From the NCBI GenBank assembly GCA_009801015.1, contig VHZZ01002059.1, positions 104,812 to 125,460 of the forward strand: a stretch of 20,649 nucleotides of DNA, read 5' to 3'. The DNA is from Silene noctiflora (lineage: Eukaryota > Streptophyta > Magnoliopsida > Caryophyllales > Caryophyllaceae). The notes beneath the pieces are model-generated. The model saw only the letters and a program-made list of their open reading frames with translations. It did no database searches and was not told where the DNA came from. Shown piece after piece: positions 1 through 10,499 of the stretch (position 1 is its first letter; every line of letters begins with the position of its first letter). A program made the translations under genes and the position numbers.

Positions 1-456
1 CATGTTTGCATTGTAATGTTAGTCTATGATTTATGGCTAAATCTTTTGACTAAAATTCGTTATACATTTTATAAGTCGAGAGGCACGGAAATGTATTAGA
101 ACTAAACATGTGTAGTAGATCGATCTAACTCATAGTGAAAGCTTGTTAGGACCCGATTTAAGGTTGATGCTAAAAGTGAAAGCTAGGTATCTTTAAGCAT
201 AGATGATCACTTGTGACTACTAGTTTAACAACTACTTTAGATATTAATTTGCATGTATGAACCGACCCCCTAGACATCTTTTACTTTATTGTTTACATTC
301 ATATTTTACTTTGCATAAATCAACCAATCTAATAATTCGTGATCATCCGAGATAAAATTCGTCCCATAACAACTAATTAACAACCGTCGTACTCTCCGTG
401 GATTCGTCCCCTAAATACTACATTCAATTGTGTTGCTAGGGAATTTATTTTTGATA
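1..456. mobile_element. LTR-retrotransposon debris, family uncertain
   Basis: This AT-rich stretch has no gene-like reading frame. Its right part (about 390-456) has the look of the U5/leader region of plant LTR elements: a 'ccgtggattcgtcccc' block followed by 'ttatttttgatagg', wording often seen near the LTR ends of Athila-type elements. It stops where a different, Tekay-like LTR begins. The strand is probably plus, but that is inference. No terminal repeats or coding domain can be seen, so it may equally be unclassified intergenic DNA. Confidence 0.25.
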
Positions 457-1015
457 GGTTGGCGACGACTTCATCAGCGGGGCTTAGGTGGCAAGACTGC
501 GGTCTCCACTGGAGGAGTGGATTATCTATTGCGACGGGTAATTTGGCAGGGCTACACTTGTGTAGTCAGGTGTTTGGAGAACTTGTGGAGTTGGAAGTAT
601 TTGACAATGTATTGCATGATAGTGTTGTATCTTGTTATGCAGTAACTGACCCCATTTTTTGTGTTTTGAAAATTGTGGTGATCCATTGGGGAATGGTGAG
701 CAGTTGATTAGAAGGTATGCCTTGGACAGCTCGCGGGTTGCTTGGGATGGAGTCACCACTGAGTCTATTAGCTAGTCTTCCGCTGTGTTTATGACGGTTT
801 TGGTTTCAGCACTTTTAGAGTTATCGTTTTGAGACAGTTGTACCTCACTTTCAGGAGTTTTGGTTTTGGATGTATGTATCACTTTAACTTTAATCTTTAA
901 ATATTGTTTCTTAATGGTCTCTTATGATATACTATGCCTCGGGTAATCGAGATGGTAGCATCTCTATGTACTAAGGTGGTCTTGGTAAGACACCTTGGCG
1001 TATGGGGGTGTTACA
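457..1015 (-). mobile_element. Tekay-like Ty3/gypsy LTR (partial or solo), fossil
   Basis: Read on the minus strand from 1015 the sequence starts TGTAACACCCCCATACGCC, then AAGGTGTCTTACCAAGACC, and soon after ATCTCGATTACCCGAGGC. This is the characteristic opening of plant chromovirus (Tekay/Del lineage) LTRs. The far part, near 460-530, has the cTAAGCCCCGCTgat block also typical of these LTRs. The outer edge at 1015 is well placed by the TG start; the other edge near 457 is a guess. No internal coding part is in view. It is a fossil, either a solo LTR or the end of an element that continues to the left. The neighbouring CACTA sequence starts directly at 1016, so the LTR probably inserted into or beside the CACTA element. 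Confidence 0.6.
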
Positions 1016-1080
1016 ACGGTGGTAAGACTGTGATGAGTCGTGTAATGACTCAACAGAAGATGATCAACATGGGTAGCAAC

Positions 1081-1428
1081 TCATAGATATGGACCACTTT
1101 TTCTAACATCCGAATAGAAGTTTGGTTTCCCCACATCTTGCACCCCTAATCTAGCCGCTAATTTTCTCACCTGACGAAAACTTATATGAGTGTCGACTGT
1201 GTCAAACTCGATAAAAGCGAAGCCTGGAAAACCATGCCTACTTGTTGACACAGGACGGACTCTATTAACCGTCGTATAACCTACGTCATCATGAAGCATT
1301 GCCTTCATCCACGCTAAATCCTTCATTACACTCTTTCCATTTTCAAAACGAACAGGGATATTATGCACAATGCAAGTGAAAGGATAGACGTAATGAGAAT
1401 GTGATTGTGGTTCCGTTAACCCAGCCAT
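1081..1428 (-). CDS. XS-domain-like protein fragment (SGS3/IDN2/FDM type) within a CACTA element
   Basis: This is a 115-residue frame. Residues 14-34 (VYPFTCIVHNIPV then FENGKSV) resemble the start of the XS domain, where a hydrophobic W/YP block is followed by a V-N-x-P core. Residues 65-75 (HGFPGFAFIEF) resemble the XS 'GHSGxAxVEF' strand. XS is the RNA-recognition-like dsRNA-binding domain of SGS3, IDN2 and FDM proteins in RNA silencing. Zinc-finger, coiled-coil and XH parts are absent. The frame stops with TGA at 1081-1083, and the codons after it would read VATH, so the stop may replace the tryptophan of the family's L-x-G-W-V-A ending. A TATA-like box lies about 97 bp upstream of the ATG. 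It is probably a captured, perhaps expressed, gene fragment. The family call comes from motif memory only. Confidence 0.45.
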   Translation of the reverse strand: MAGLTEPQSHSHYVYPFTCIVHNIPVRFENGKSVMKDLAWMKAMLHDDVGYTTVNRVRPVSTSRHGFPGFAFIEFDTVDTHISFRQVRKLAARLGVQDVGKPNFYSDVRKSGPYL

Positions 1429-1524
1429 ATATATGTTTGATAAATTTAGAGAGAGAATTTATAATGAAAGAGGTTAAGAGTAAATGTTTGATAAATTTTG
1501 ATAAACAACTGAAACATTAGGACG

Positions 1525-1534
1525 TATTTATAAA
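1525..1534 (-). promoter_or_regulatory. TATA-like box upstream of the XS-like frame
   Basis: The minus strand reads TTTATAAATA here, about 97 bp upstream of the ATG at 1428. Between them is an AT-rich leader with the direct repeat atgtttgataaattt (near 1433-1447 and 1485-1499) and a CTCTCTCT run. The spacing suits a plant core promoter, but AT-rich DNA gives such matches by chance. Confidence 0.35.
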
Positions 1535-1654
1535 CCAAATTGAATAGTATAATGGCTACATGCATGTACAAATGCTATATATACTGTTAGAGTCATACCT
1601 TTTTGCATGCTTTACTGGTCAAATAATGTTGATTAAAAAAACAAAAAATTCAAA

Positions 1655-1985
1655 AAGTAATAACGGTTTTGATAACACCGTTCTCCAAACACAATATAAC
1701 AACGGTTTGCAAACCAACCATTTTTAAAAAATATAACAACGGTTATAAACAACCATTCTTGATATACAAGTAGAAAACGGTTGTCCAAAACCTGTTGCTA
1801 ATAACGATAACAGTTGTGAAAAACCGTTGAGAAAAATAATCTACAACGGTCATACTGTAAACCGTTGAGGATATTAGACAACGGTTTTTCTTAAACCATT
1901 GTAAGCAATAATTTTATAACGGTTTGGGTAACGATTATCTATATTACGTTATTGTATGCAGTAACCCGTTTTTATAGGGTCGTTA
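1655..1985. repeat. CACTA subterminal repeat array (aacggtt / aaccgtt)
   Basis: At least ten copies or near-copies of a 7-8 bp motif, aacggttt or its complement aaaccgtt, occur within about 330 bp, alternating in orientation and often in nearly self-complementary pairs. The cluster ends about 25 bp from the CACTA terminus. In this superfamily such arrays bind the TNPA-like protein. Confidence 0.7.
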
Positions 1986-2009
1986 TTAATGTGCAGAATT
2001 GGCGTAGTG

Positions 2010-2325
2010 GAGGGAGGATAAATAAAAGTGTTTGAGGGATATATTGCGGAGGTGAAGATTATATTTAAAGCGATTCAGATAAAGGTGGGGAAGGTGAAGG
2101 AGATAAGGTGAATGGGGTGGGAGATGGAGCGGAGAGAGAAAGTTGTGAGGTTGAGAAATAATATATAAGGTGGCATAGTTGGAGAGGGGGAGAGTAAAAT
2201 TGTGTGTGTAGATACCCGTATCTCTCGATAATGTAATTATAGAGAACCCGTCAAACACCCAATGATGATAGAACAATATGTAGTTATCAGTTGGCACTGC
2301 CAATTATTTAGAGTTCGTTTTACGA
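2010..2325. other. Unassigned stretch between CACTA end and Ogre-like LTR
   Basis: No convincing gene. The plus strand is purine-rich (repeated gga/gag runs from about 2010 to 2150), so the minus strand is pyrimidine-rich like a plant 5' leader. The minus-strand open frame crossing it runs over the CACTA terminus and is dominated by low-complexity Leu/His/Tyr, so it is not supported. Confidence 0.4.
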
Positions 2326-5300
2326 TGTAGAATGGGCGTTGTCGGCGAAGCGGTTTATTAATTTAAAGGATATTTAAATTAAAAGTTCTTTTTAATTGAT
2401 TTATTGAAAATTTGATTAATTTAATTTATTTAATCGATTTAATTGAATGTTTTAACTGACTTATTTTTATTCATTCATTTTACTAAAAATAAATTCATTT
2501 ATTTTATTGAAAATAAAATTATTTAGTTGATTTGAAAAATCGTTTCGAAAAGTTAAAATTGTTTTAAAATCGTATTTGAAAACCTCGATTTTAATAACGG
2601 TTTTATATGCGATTTTTGAGCTCGTTCTATGTGAGTTGGCCACGAATTTTGATGCAAATTTTGGCCAAAGCTTTTCCCCTCTAACCCATGTTCGAATCCC
2701 CTTAGTGACCCAACCCAATTCCTTCACCAAGTCCTCCAAATTCCGTCTTAAACAGCCCGCACCCCTTCTACCCGTGCTCAGCTCTGACAACCAAAACCCG
2801 TCTCAATTCAACCCAAATTCGAAACCCATTGCTACCCATCCATACCCAACTATCCCAACTTTACTCCCATAGCTTACCCATTAAGCAAACCCTTTAAAAA
2901 GCCGTCCGAAACACCCTTGGACAGCAGCCCAAAACAGAGCATGAATTCGTGCTCTTGTGGCTTGAAAAGTCCGTCTGTTTGCCCTATTTCGTGCTCAAAC
3001 CAAGCCCACTTCCATCCCTATTTTAACCCCTAAGATACCTACTGTCAAACCATAACAAATCTCAGCTCAAACCACCCACAAAACTGTAACCAAACCAAAC
3101 TCAAACACCTCCCCCAAGAAACCGAGTTCTCTCGGGTGCCCTACTTCTACCCTCCATATCTCCCTATATATACCTCTTATTACTACCCAATTTTGAACCC
3201 TAGAATCCTCATACACCCCTTCACAAACCAGAAGCAACCAACCTCAAAACCAAGTCCTCAAATTGCCTCGAATTTACACGAAAAATCGAGTGTTTATGTA
3301 CTCTGTTTTCGTGTTTGTTTCGGCGCGATGCATCCCCCTTTCACCTCGATTTTCATGCTTATTCCTTCACATAAACTCATAAAACTTTACACTTTCATAA
3401 TATAAATTCTTTCTAGTTTCCAAAATATCTTTCCAAACGAATTTTCGTTAAGAAACAAGTTCACAATTCTTGTTTGAAAAACGTTGCGTAAAGCCTCAAA
3501 AAGACGTGTTTTCAATTGTTTATTCCTTCATCGATGACGGCCCCTTGAGATAAGATCTACGATTGATTAAAACCCAAGATGGTGTCAATGATACATGTAG
3601 GTTGAGGGTGCATTAAAATCCCTCATTTCTCTTTTTTATTTTGTTTTATTATTGTTTTTATACCGTCTTAAATTGTATACGAACTTTGAAACTTTAGTAT
3701 AGAATTGAGTATGAGTTAAAATACCATTTTGAATACTCGTGTTGACTAGAGTTAGGGAGAAAAAGCCGCTAGATTGGTCGGTCGTATCTCTTTCTCATTT
3801 ACATGTCCTTGTATTCGGAATATGGCAAAATTAAATTGATTTAATTGTGTTAATTAACGATATTATTGCATTGTTGATAATTATGAAGGAGGAAGGGATT
3901 AGTAATATTTGTGTGCCGATGGATGACTTTATTTTTTGTGTGGATTTGTTTTCTTTTAGGTTAGATTTATCTTATGTTGGTTGTATGATGAATTTAACAT
4001 GTTTGTTCAAGCTAATTAATTTAATCTTGTTTAAGTTTAATGAATTTGAGTATGATTATTTGAATTTATGATTAGACTTGATTAGAATTATTACATTTTG
4101 GTTCTTTTTTTTATTTGAGCATTTTAATTTGTTTGCTTAGCATGTTTATTTGATTTATTCGTGTGTTTGTTGTTTATTTAACATGTTTTGACGTAATTAT
4201 GAAATAATTAACTTAAAATTGAAAGCTTATAAGTGATTGATATGGCTCGAAAATTTGGACATGATTTATTGAGTAAGTTTAATTTATATGGTTTATTTCA
4301 CTTGTTAGTTTAATTAGTTAAGGCTTAATTAATTAGAACTGCATGAAAAATCGCATAAATTAGAATTGTTTGTGTCGAATTGGTTTCATCATGTGTGCCG
4401 TATATTTGAGTCCTATGGTATGATTTTTTGGGCTTATAGTTGTTCTAATTTTATGTATGATTGACATGATTCACATGTTTAGAGTTGCATGTTTAGATTT
4501 AATCGTTTTAATTATGATTTAATTGAAACCTTTAATATGCCTAATTAATTACCACCATGTTTATTCAATATTTCAATTTATGTCATGTATAAGAATGTAT
4601 ATCATGATTTAGGGGTTGTTTTAGGTATAGAATTTGGTCCTCTTATTTGTCTTAAGTATATGATAATTGTTTATGAAATAATTGATTGAATTGTTTGCTT
4701 AATTGCTTGTTTCAAATCGCATGCTTTATTTTATCACATGCCACTTGAATGAAACCCGACTTGACGGATATTAGGCCTTGCATGACCCACATTGAACCGT
4801 GTGGAAGGGGAGAACACCTCGAGATTCGTGCCCTAAGGGCACAGCTTTGGCCGTGTGTTTTATGTTGTCTGTTTTGTTTGTTGATTGTTGGTTTTTATTG
4901 CAATTGTTATTTGTAAACTAACCACTAATGTTTTCTCGTCCATCTTATGCTAAAGAGTAAGAATAACCTATTCCCTTCTTTTGATTGTTTAATTTTCTAG
5001 AATAATTAATGAACATTTACATGTTAAAACAACTTTGACAAAGTAGTTTAATACATGCATTCAATGACGTAGAAATCAATTCACATGTTTAGGGTTTAGA
5101 ACGACGTTTGCATTTCATAATTGGGATAACTATAACCTTATTCATGACCATCATTTATTGGAGTAGAGGTCGTTATTGTAACGGGCATGATTAGGTGTCT
5201 TATTAACGGACTTCCTATCACGCACTCTCACCAAGAGCTCAATGTCAATGGTTAGCAGATCCGTCTGAAAGCCTTTGTACGGTTTCCGAGTTTTCCTTAA

Positions 5301-5365
5301 AACTTGGTGGCGACTCTAATGAACCACGTGCGAGACCCGCACAAATATCGGTGGAGTGATGTCCA
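2326..5365 (+). repeat. Long LTR of the Ogre-like element
   Basis: The proposed start is tgtagaatgggcgttgtcgg at 2326 and the proposed end is gatgtcca near 5365, just before the primer-binding site. A length of about 3 kb is normal for Ogre-like LTRs and long for other Ty3/gypsy lineages. Inside are an AT-rich U3-like part (2340-2650), a C/A-rich stretch (2690-3130), a TATA box, then a long T-rich transcribed part. The open frames within it are low-complexity and not coding. The left edge is the less certain one, with tacga (2321-2325) as a possible target duplication. Confidence 0.5.
3165..3172 (+). promoter_or_regulatory. TATA box of the Ogre-like LTR
   Basis: The sequence tccctatatatacctc is followed by a C-rich leader (ccaattttgaaccctag and onward), as at a plant RNA polymerase II promoter. 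It lies in the middle of the long LTR, where U3 should give way to R. Confidence 0.45.
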
Positions 5366-5370
5366 TAGTT

Positions 5371-5385
5371 TGGCGACTCCACTGG
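5371..5385 (+). other. Primer-binding site of the Ogre-like element
   Basis: The sequence tggcgactccactgg directly follows the putative LTR end. This motif is the usual minus-strand primer site of Tat/Ogre elements, attributed to tRNA-Arg. A related tggcgactcta occurs within the LTR at about 5310. Confidence 0.55.
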
Positions 5386-6690
5386 CATTGGTGAAACTCT
5401 GAAAGGAAATGAGGTTAGTAGAATATTACATATAGTATCTCGATTCATGCATAAACCCTTTGAGACTTTAGGATTCAGACCACCCCTTTCCGTCAGAGGA
5501 TGGGTATGGGGTGATGTCCACTATGTCGGGAATTCTTGCACATTGCTTGTATTCAATAGGGAATCATCTTGAGCGCAAGCAAGGGCTACCATATTCCACA
5601 CTTCTGGTTATGGGGTACTTGACTAAACCGACAAGTTGGTTTCACTGGCATAGCCCCTTTTAGAAGACTTACCTTGACATAGAAGAGTCTAGGAGCATAC
5701 ATACTTTATATGCGAATGACTATTTGCTAATTATTGTCCTCCGTGTACTTGACGAAGGGAGAGGAATTGTATTAATCCAGCATCAAGTAACCATTGTGTC
5801 TCACGGGATAGGATTTTTGCCCATGACTTCATAGCACCAGTTAATGCATTCATAAATGAAAGTTGTGAATTTGAAGAAGAAAACTTATGAAGAGTTATGC
5901 ATTGTGCTATTATGAATTATCTCACATAGACTTATATAGGAAATATAAAGGGGAACTCCTGCCGAAATAAGGAAAATTACTCTATCCAAATTTAGGAAAT
6001 AAGAGAAGAGAAAGGGGAACCGGCGGTGGGCCTCGCGACCTCGAGAATCACGCCAGCATCAATGATGTTCCGGTGCATGATCGTATTTTGATTTTGTCAT
6101 CTTGCAAAGCCAGAACGGCCAATCTACATTTCTATCCTCGACGAGTCGATATTAGAATTTAGACCCAAGCATACTCAGGGTTTCATTTTCTTTTTTGTTC
6201 GAAGGTAATGGGCTACTCCCATGTCTTGTCATGTCGTACAAAATGTAGTCTGAGTCACATTTCATGCATACCCATCAATTTAAGAACCTTCAAAAACTTT
6301 TTTTCAAATGATCCCATTTCAAATAATTCCATCATCAAAGACCAATGATCCAAATGTGCCTATGTGCTGTTTGTTGTTCGTATATTTCTGTGTTTTCGAA
6401 TGTCAGGAAATGTTCCAACTGGGGGCTCTAAAGCCAACAGCTTCAAAGATCATTGTCAAATAGAAAGATGACGTTGACAGATGATTCAATTCAATCCAAG
6501 AGTGAAAAACAAAAGAATTTCGCAGCTGAAAGCAAAAGACGACAACCTCTTTGGAAAGTCCCATCTAATTTGGGTGTGTGGCATCAAATGATAAATTTTG
6601 GGCCAGTGCCAGCAGAATTCGAACTACGACACGGGTTTGATTCTGTCACAACTGATACGTAGGCGCATAAGGATAAGGCTTAACCCACCT
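5386..6690 (+). other. Leader / internal part of the Ogre-like element
   Basis: About 1.3 kb follows the primer site. A 69-codon plus-strand frame (6453-6662) reads through WKVPSNLGVWHQ and GPVPAEFELRHGFDSVTTDT. It has ordinary amino-acid composition and might be a scrap of the extra ORF some Ogre elements carry before gag, but I cannot name a domain. Nothing else here looks coding. Confidence 0.3.
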
Positions 6691-7480
6691 TCACATTTTG
6701 CGTAGTATTTTAGGCAGCCAACTCTCAGGGTTAGCCAATAATAGCCAGTCCTGAGTACTTGCTTACCAGGCTTCCGCCACCTTTATGGTTGTCACAATAT
6801 ACATCATTTATATCCTAGAGTACTTGTTTGGCTTCGTGAGTCCTGAGATTTTTTAAACAAAGTGTCTTTGATACTAGAATAGGTAGAAGCTTTTATTCTA
6901 AATGTTCTAACCTCATGCCCGCCCTGAGGTAGTATACCTTGTAGGAACCAATCATAGAAAGGCTTAGTCCATTAATCATTATTAGTGTTGACAGGGTTTA
7001 CCTGTTTAGACTTGGTGATGGCAGGTTCAATTAAATGCATAGTAGGTACTTTATCAAAAATTACAGGAGTGAAATTTGAACCAAGGCTGGAAAGAGCATC
7101 AGCCTGGGTATTCAGGTCTCTCATTATTTGCTCAATATCAAATGAATGAAACTAGCTTAGTGCAACGTTTTTTAACATACTCTAAATATAAAGTCATTTT
7201 TGCATCCTTTGCTGTGTAAGTTCCTTTTATTTGATTGGTAATCAGGAGTAAATCAGTTTCTACATTTAAATGCTGAACACCAAGGTATATACTTACCTTG
7301 AGTCCTGCTCTGAGAGGTTCTTACTCAGCTTCATTATTAGTAGCTTTGAACTCACAACTCACATCCTGGGTTATTATATCCCCGTGTGGAGATTTTAGCA
7401 CTATACCCAACCCTGTGCCCCGTGCATTGGATGCTCCGTGTGTGAGCATGATATACTCCTGGTATGAGGTCTTAGTGTCT
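6690..7480 (-). mobile_element. Second RNase H and integrase start of the Retand-like element
   Basis: Minus-strand translation shows GLGIVLKSPHG-like and CEFKATNNEAE-like blocks, which mark the extra archaeal-type RNase H that Tat elements carry after their own RNase H. Then come QADALSSLGSNF, FLQGILPQGG and, closest to 6700, an LRTGYYW block as in the zinc-binding head of integrase. It is a fossil with no intact frame. Integrase core and C-terminus are not visible. Confidence 0.65.
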
Positions 7481-7482
7481 AA

Positions 7483-8981
7483 CTAGTTAACTTCTTCGAT
7501 TAGGTCTGATTCTAGGTTAGGGCTGAAATCAGCCACAAAGTCTGCTAAGGCCTGTGATTTGATTGCTGTCATGGATTCAAAAGTGATGTCATGGGTGCTA
7601 AGCTGGAATGGCCATCTTGCCATCCTGCTTGAAAATTCAGGCTTTCGTAGGACACATGTTATGGGTAGGTTAGTCCTGACTATTATGCGGTGACACTCAA
7701 AATAAGGGCGCAACTTAGCACATGACATAATTAAATTTAGAACGTACTTCTCAAGTAAATCATACCTCATTTCCACATCTAATAGACATTTACTTACATA
7801 GTAAACATGATGTTGTTGTCCGTCCAATTCTTTTACCAGGACTGCACTTACTGCGGTATTAGTTACGGGGAGATATATTATCAAGGGACTCTCCCTTTTT
7901 CTCGCTTGGCCTGTAAAGTTGGAGACGAGAGATATAACTTTAGATCCTGGAAGGCTACTTCGTGTTCAGGTGTCCACTGAAACCGCTTGTTCTTTCTAAG
8001 TAGGTTGTAAAATGTTTTACATCTTTCAGAGGATCTGGATATGAATCTGTTAAGGGCAGCAATCTTGCCTATCAATTTCTGGATGTCTTTGATAAACTTG
8101 GGTGACTGTAACTCCAGTATAGCTTTAATCTGTTTAGGACTGGCTTTTACGCCTCTTTTTGTCACCAAGTAGCCTAGAAATTTCCCTGTAGAAACTCCAA
8201 AGTCGCACTTTGCAGGGTTGAGATTCATGTTGTATTTCTCCAAAATTTGAAATGCTATCTCCAAATGTTTTACATGATCTTGCGCGTTCTTGGATTTTAC
8301 TAGCATGTCATCAATTTAGACTTTCATAATGTCCCCAATCTGTTCTTTAAACATCACGTTCACCAGGCGTTGGTAGGTTGCCCCTGCATTCTTTAGACCG
8401 AATAACATGGCAGTATAGCAATATATGACTCGGTCGGTAATGAATGCACTACTTTTATGGTCAGGAGGGTGCATCTTTATTTGGTTAAGTCCATTAGAAG
8501 CATCCATTAACGTTAGCATCTCGTGCCCTGCTGTTGCATCTACCATGGTGTCAATGTGTGGAAGAGGGAGTGGATCTTTAGGGCGGGCTTTGTTCAGGTC
8601 AGTGTAGTCTACACAGACTCTCCACTTGCCATTCTTCTTCTGTACGACTACCACGTTTGCTAGCCATTCAGGGTACATTACTTCTCTAATCATGCCCATG
8701 TCTAGGAGCTTGTCTACTTCCTCATTAATGATAACATTTCTTTCCGAGGCAAACTTTCGTCGTTTTTGCTGCACAGGCTTGAAAGATGTGTATAATATTA
8801 AGCCTATGAGTAATAACGCAACACTAATTCCAGTCATATCAAAATGAGACCGGGCCAAATAGGAAGATTTATTTTTTAGAATACTTACTAAGTCAGGCCA
8901 GGTAGAATCTGGAGCATCAGAGCCAACTAGAACATACCTGTCAGAATACTCAGGATTAAGGGTTACCTTGTCAGTTTCCAT
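7483..8981 (-). mobile_element. Reverse transcriptase and RNase H region of the Retand-like element
   Basis: The finger/palm motifs of a Ty3/gypsy reverse transcriptase are plain: EEVDKLLDMGMIREV, KKNGKWRVCVDYTDLN, then MDASNGLNQIKM, AMLFGLKNAGATYQR and the connection block KQIKAILELQSPK. The first RNase H follows, with TAVSAVLVKE, VYYVSKCLLDVE and KLRPYFECH. The ending SQALADFVADFSP is typical of Retand/Tat polyproteins. This is the best-preserved part of the element, but it is a fossil and not a host gene. Confidence 0.85.
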
Positions 8982-9099
8982 CCTTGATGTTGCTACATAT
9001 GTGCTCTTGACAGGGTAAGATAATTGTTATGCGAGGGACTTACCTGACTTGGAAGGCTTTACGGTCTCAGTATAACTTATTGGGTTGTCTTATGCTCAC

Positions 9100-9880
9100 C
9101 ACTGATAGTTGCTACTCCCCATCAGTTGGTATCTCAATACATTGATGATAAGTTGATGGGACAACCTTGAAATTATGGATACATGGTCTGCCCAAGATAG
9201 CGTTATAGGAGGATAGGCAATATAGGACTCTGAACCTCTCGTAGAATGAAACACCTTCGGCATAGGTAGGGAGATAAATTTCTCCCAATGTGCTTCTTGT
9301 TTCACCACTGAATCCCACTAGGACACTGGATTTTTTGGTTATTTGATCCTCGTTGATCTTCTTGGCTTTGCGTACGTCTAGCATGATCACGTTCACTGAG
9401 CTGCCTCCGTCTACCAGAATTCTTCATACGGTTGCGGTCCCAATTTGCCTGGAGATCACCAGATCGTCGTAGTGCAGGTTAGGAATGCCCACTAAATCAC
9501 AATCACCAAAGGTGATAGGTGATATATTTCCAGGTTTGAAAGGTGACTTTGTCCGTGGTGTCTTGGCTATATTTTTCGCTGCTGAACTAGTCAAGCCACA
9601 AATTTCTGATACGCCATTTATGAACTTCACTTCATAGATAGGAGGTGGTGGAAGGAGAGTGAACTCCTGCTTTTGTTCCTGATTCTTCTGACTTTGATCA
9701 GATCTTTGGGGTATCCTGCCTTTAGTAGATACGCTACTTCTTTCCTGAGAGTAAAGCAGTCCTCCGTCATATGTCCTATATTCATGTGGAAATCGCACAA
9801 CTTGGACTGGTCTCTTTTTGGATTAGGGTTGTCAATAAATCTTCTTAGGCCATCTAACCATTGGTCCCATGTTGTCAAGT
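9100..9880 (-). mobile_element. Zinc-knuckle-like end of gag and protease of the Retand-like element
   Basis: CDFHMNIGHMTEDC (near 9800) is the H/C-rich segment found between gag and protease in Tat elements. The protease follows: ITFGDCDLVGIPNLHYDDLV, a VDGGSSVN-type active-site region near 9410-9425, VGFSGETRSTLGEI and YNAILGRPCIHN. The order and motifs match retropepsins of the Tat clade. Fossil. Confidence 0.75.
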
Positions 9881-10499
9881 CTGGATCAAGCCTGCAATAT
9901 CAATAGGGAAGTTATATTCAGATAGAGAAGGATGGACATAAGCCTTACCTTATTGTTCTTGTGCCAGGTTGACTTCCGAATGGTCAGGTCTGGAGTATGG
10001 GGTTGTCCTATAATTGTTTCCTTTATTATAGTTGGAACTCTTCATGTTCGCCTTTTCATAGTCCTTTGTGTTATTTGACTCTCCAGCCTTGTAACTTGTA
10101 TCTTCTTCTAGCCTAATATAGGCAAGTGCTTTGGCGTAAACGTCTTCAAAGGTATTGCAGGGAAACTTGGTGAGGTCAATGTAGAGATCATTGTTAGGTA
10201 GAAATCCCTGCCCGAACGCTTCAACAGCTGTCCCAATGTCACATTGAGGAATAAATACTTTTTTCCTTTTTGAATGTATTGAGGAAGGTTCTGAGTGTCT
10301 CATCCGCTTTTTGGGTAATCCTGTACAGATCACTGGATCGCTTCTCCAATTCCCTGCTACTTGTGAACTGTTGGTTGAAAGTGTTGATCTGGTCAACAAA
10401 GGATTTGATGCTTCCATTATGTAGGTTGATGTACCTTTGAAGTGCTGGTCCTGTCAGGGTTGTTCCAAATCCCTTGCACATACAAACCTGCATGAACTC

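Larger units (their letters stand above)
1016..2009 (-). mobile_element. CACTA (EnSpm) DNA transposon, one end
   Basis: On the minus strand the sequence starting at 2009 reads CACTACGCCAATTCTGCAC, a typical CACTA terminus. The first 350 bp or so inside it are packed with short aacggtt/aaccgtt motifs in both orientations, as expected of the subterminal transposase-binding region. The 3 bp just outside (2010-2012, gag) would be one copy of the target-site duplication. The partner terminus is not in the window: the element runs to about 1016, where a Tekay-like LTR begins, so it is either interrupted or truncated there. No TNPA or TNPD transposase is visible. Instead there is a small XS-like reading frame (1081-1428), so this looks like a non-autonomous copy carrying captured host sequence. 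Confidence 0.65.
2326..6690 (+). mobile_element. Ogre-like (Tat clade, Ty3/gypsy) element, 5' part, fossil
   Basis: It consists of a very long LTR of about 3 kb, a primer-binding site beginning tggcgactccactgg at 5371, and about 1.3 kb of leader. The LTR end region has the 'ggtggcgactcta' block and the 'tttggcgactccactgg' junction that I associate with Ogre/Tat elements primed by tRNA-Arg. No gag, pol or second LTR belonging to this plus-strand element is visible, so only the 5' part is present and it is broken. It abuts a minus-strand Tat element near 6690. With one LTR it cannot be dated by LTR divergence; the general decay suggests it is old. Confidence 0.6.

Noticed and set aside
1986-2303. 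105-codon minus-strand open frame
   Set aside because: It runs across the CACTA terminus at 2009, is rich in Leu/His/Tyr/Ser from a pyrimidine-rich strand, and shows no domain.
2467-2872. Overlapping open frames on both strands
   Set aside because: They lie within the long Ogre-like LTR and have low-complexity composition; chance frames.
3136-4071. Two plus-strand open frames (3136-3405 and 3847-4071)
   Set aside because: They lie in the LTR just after its TATA box and in its T-rich part. No recognisable protein motif; treated as non-coding LTR.
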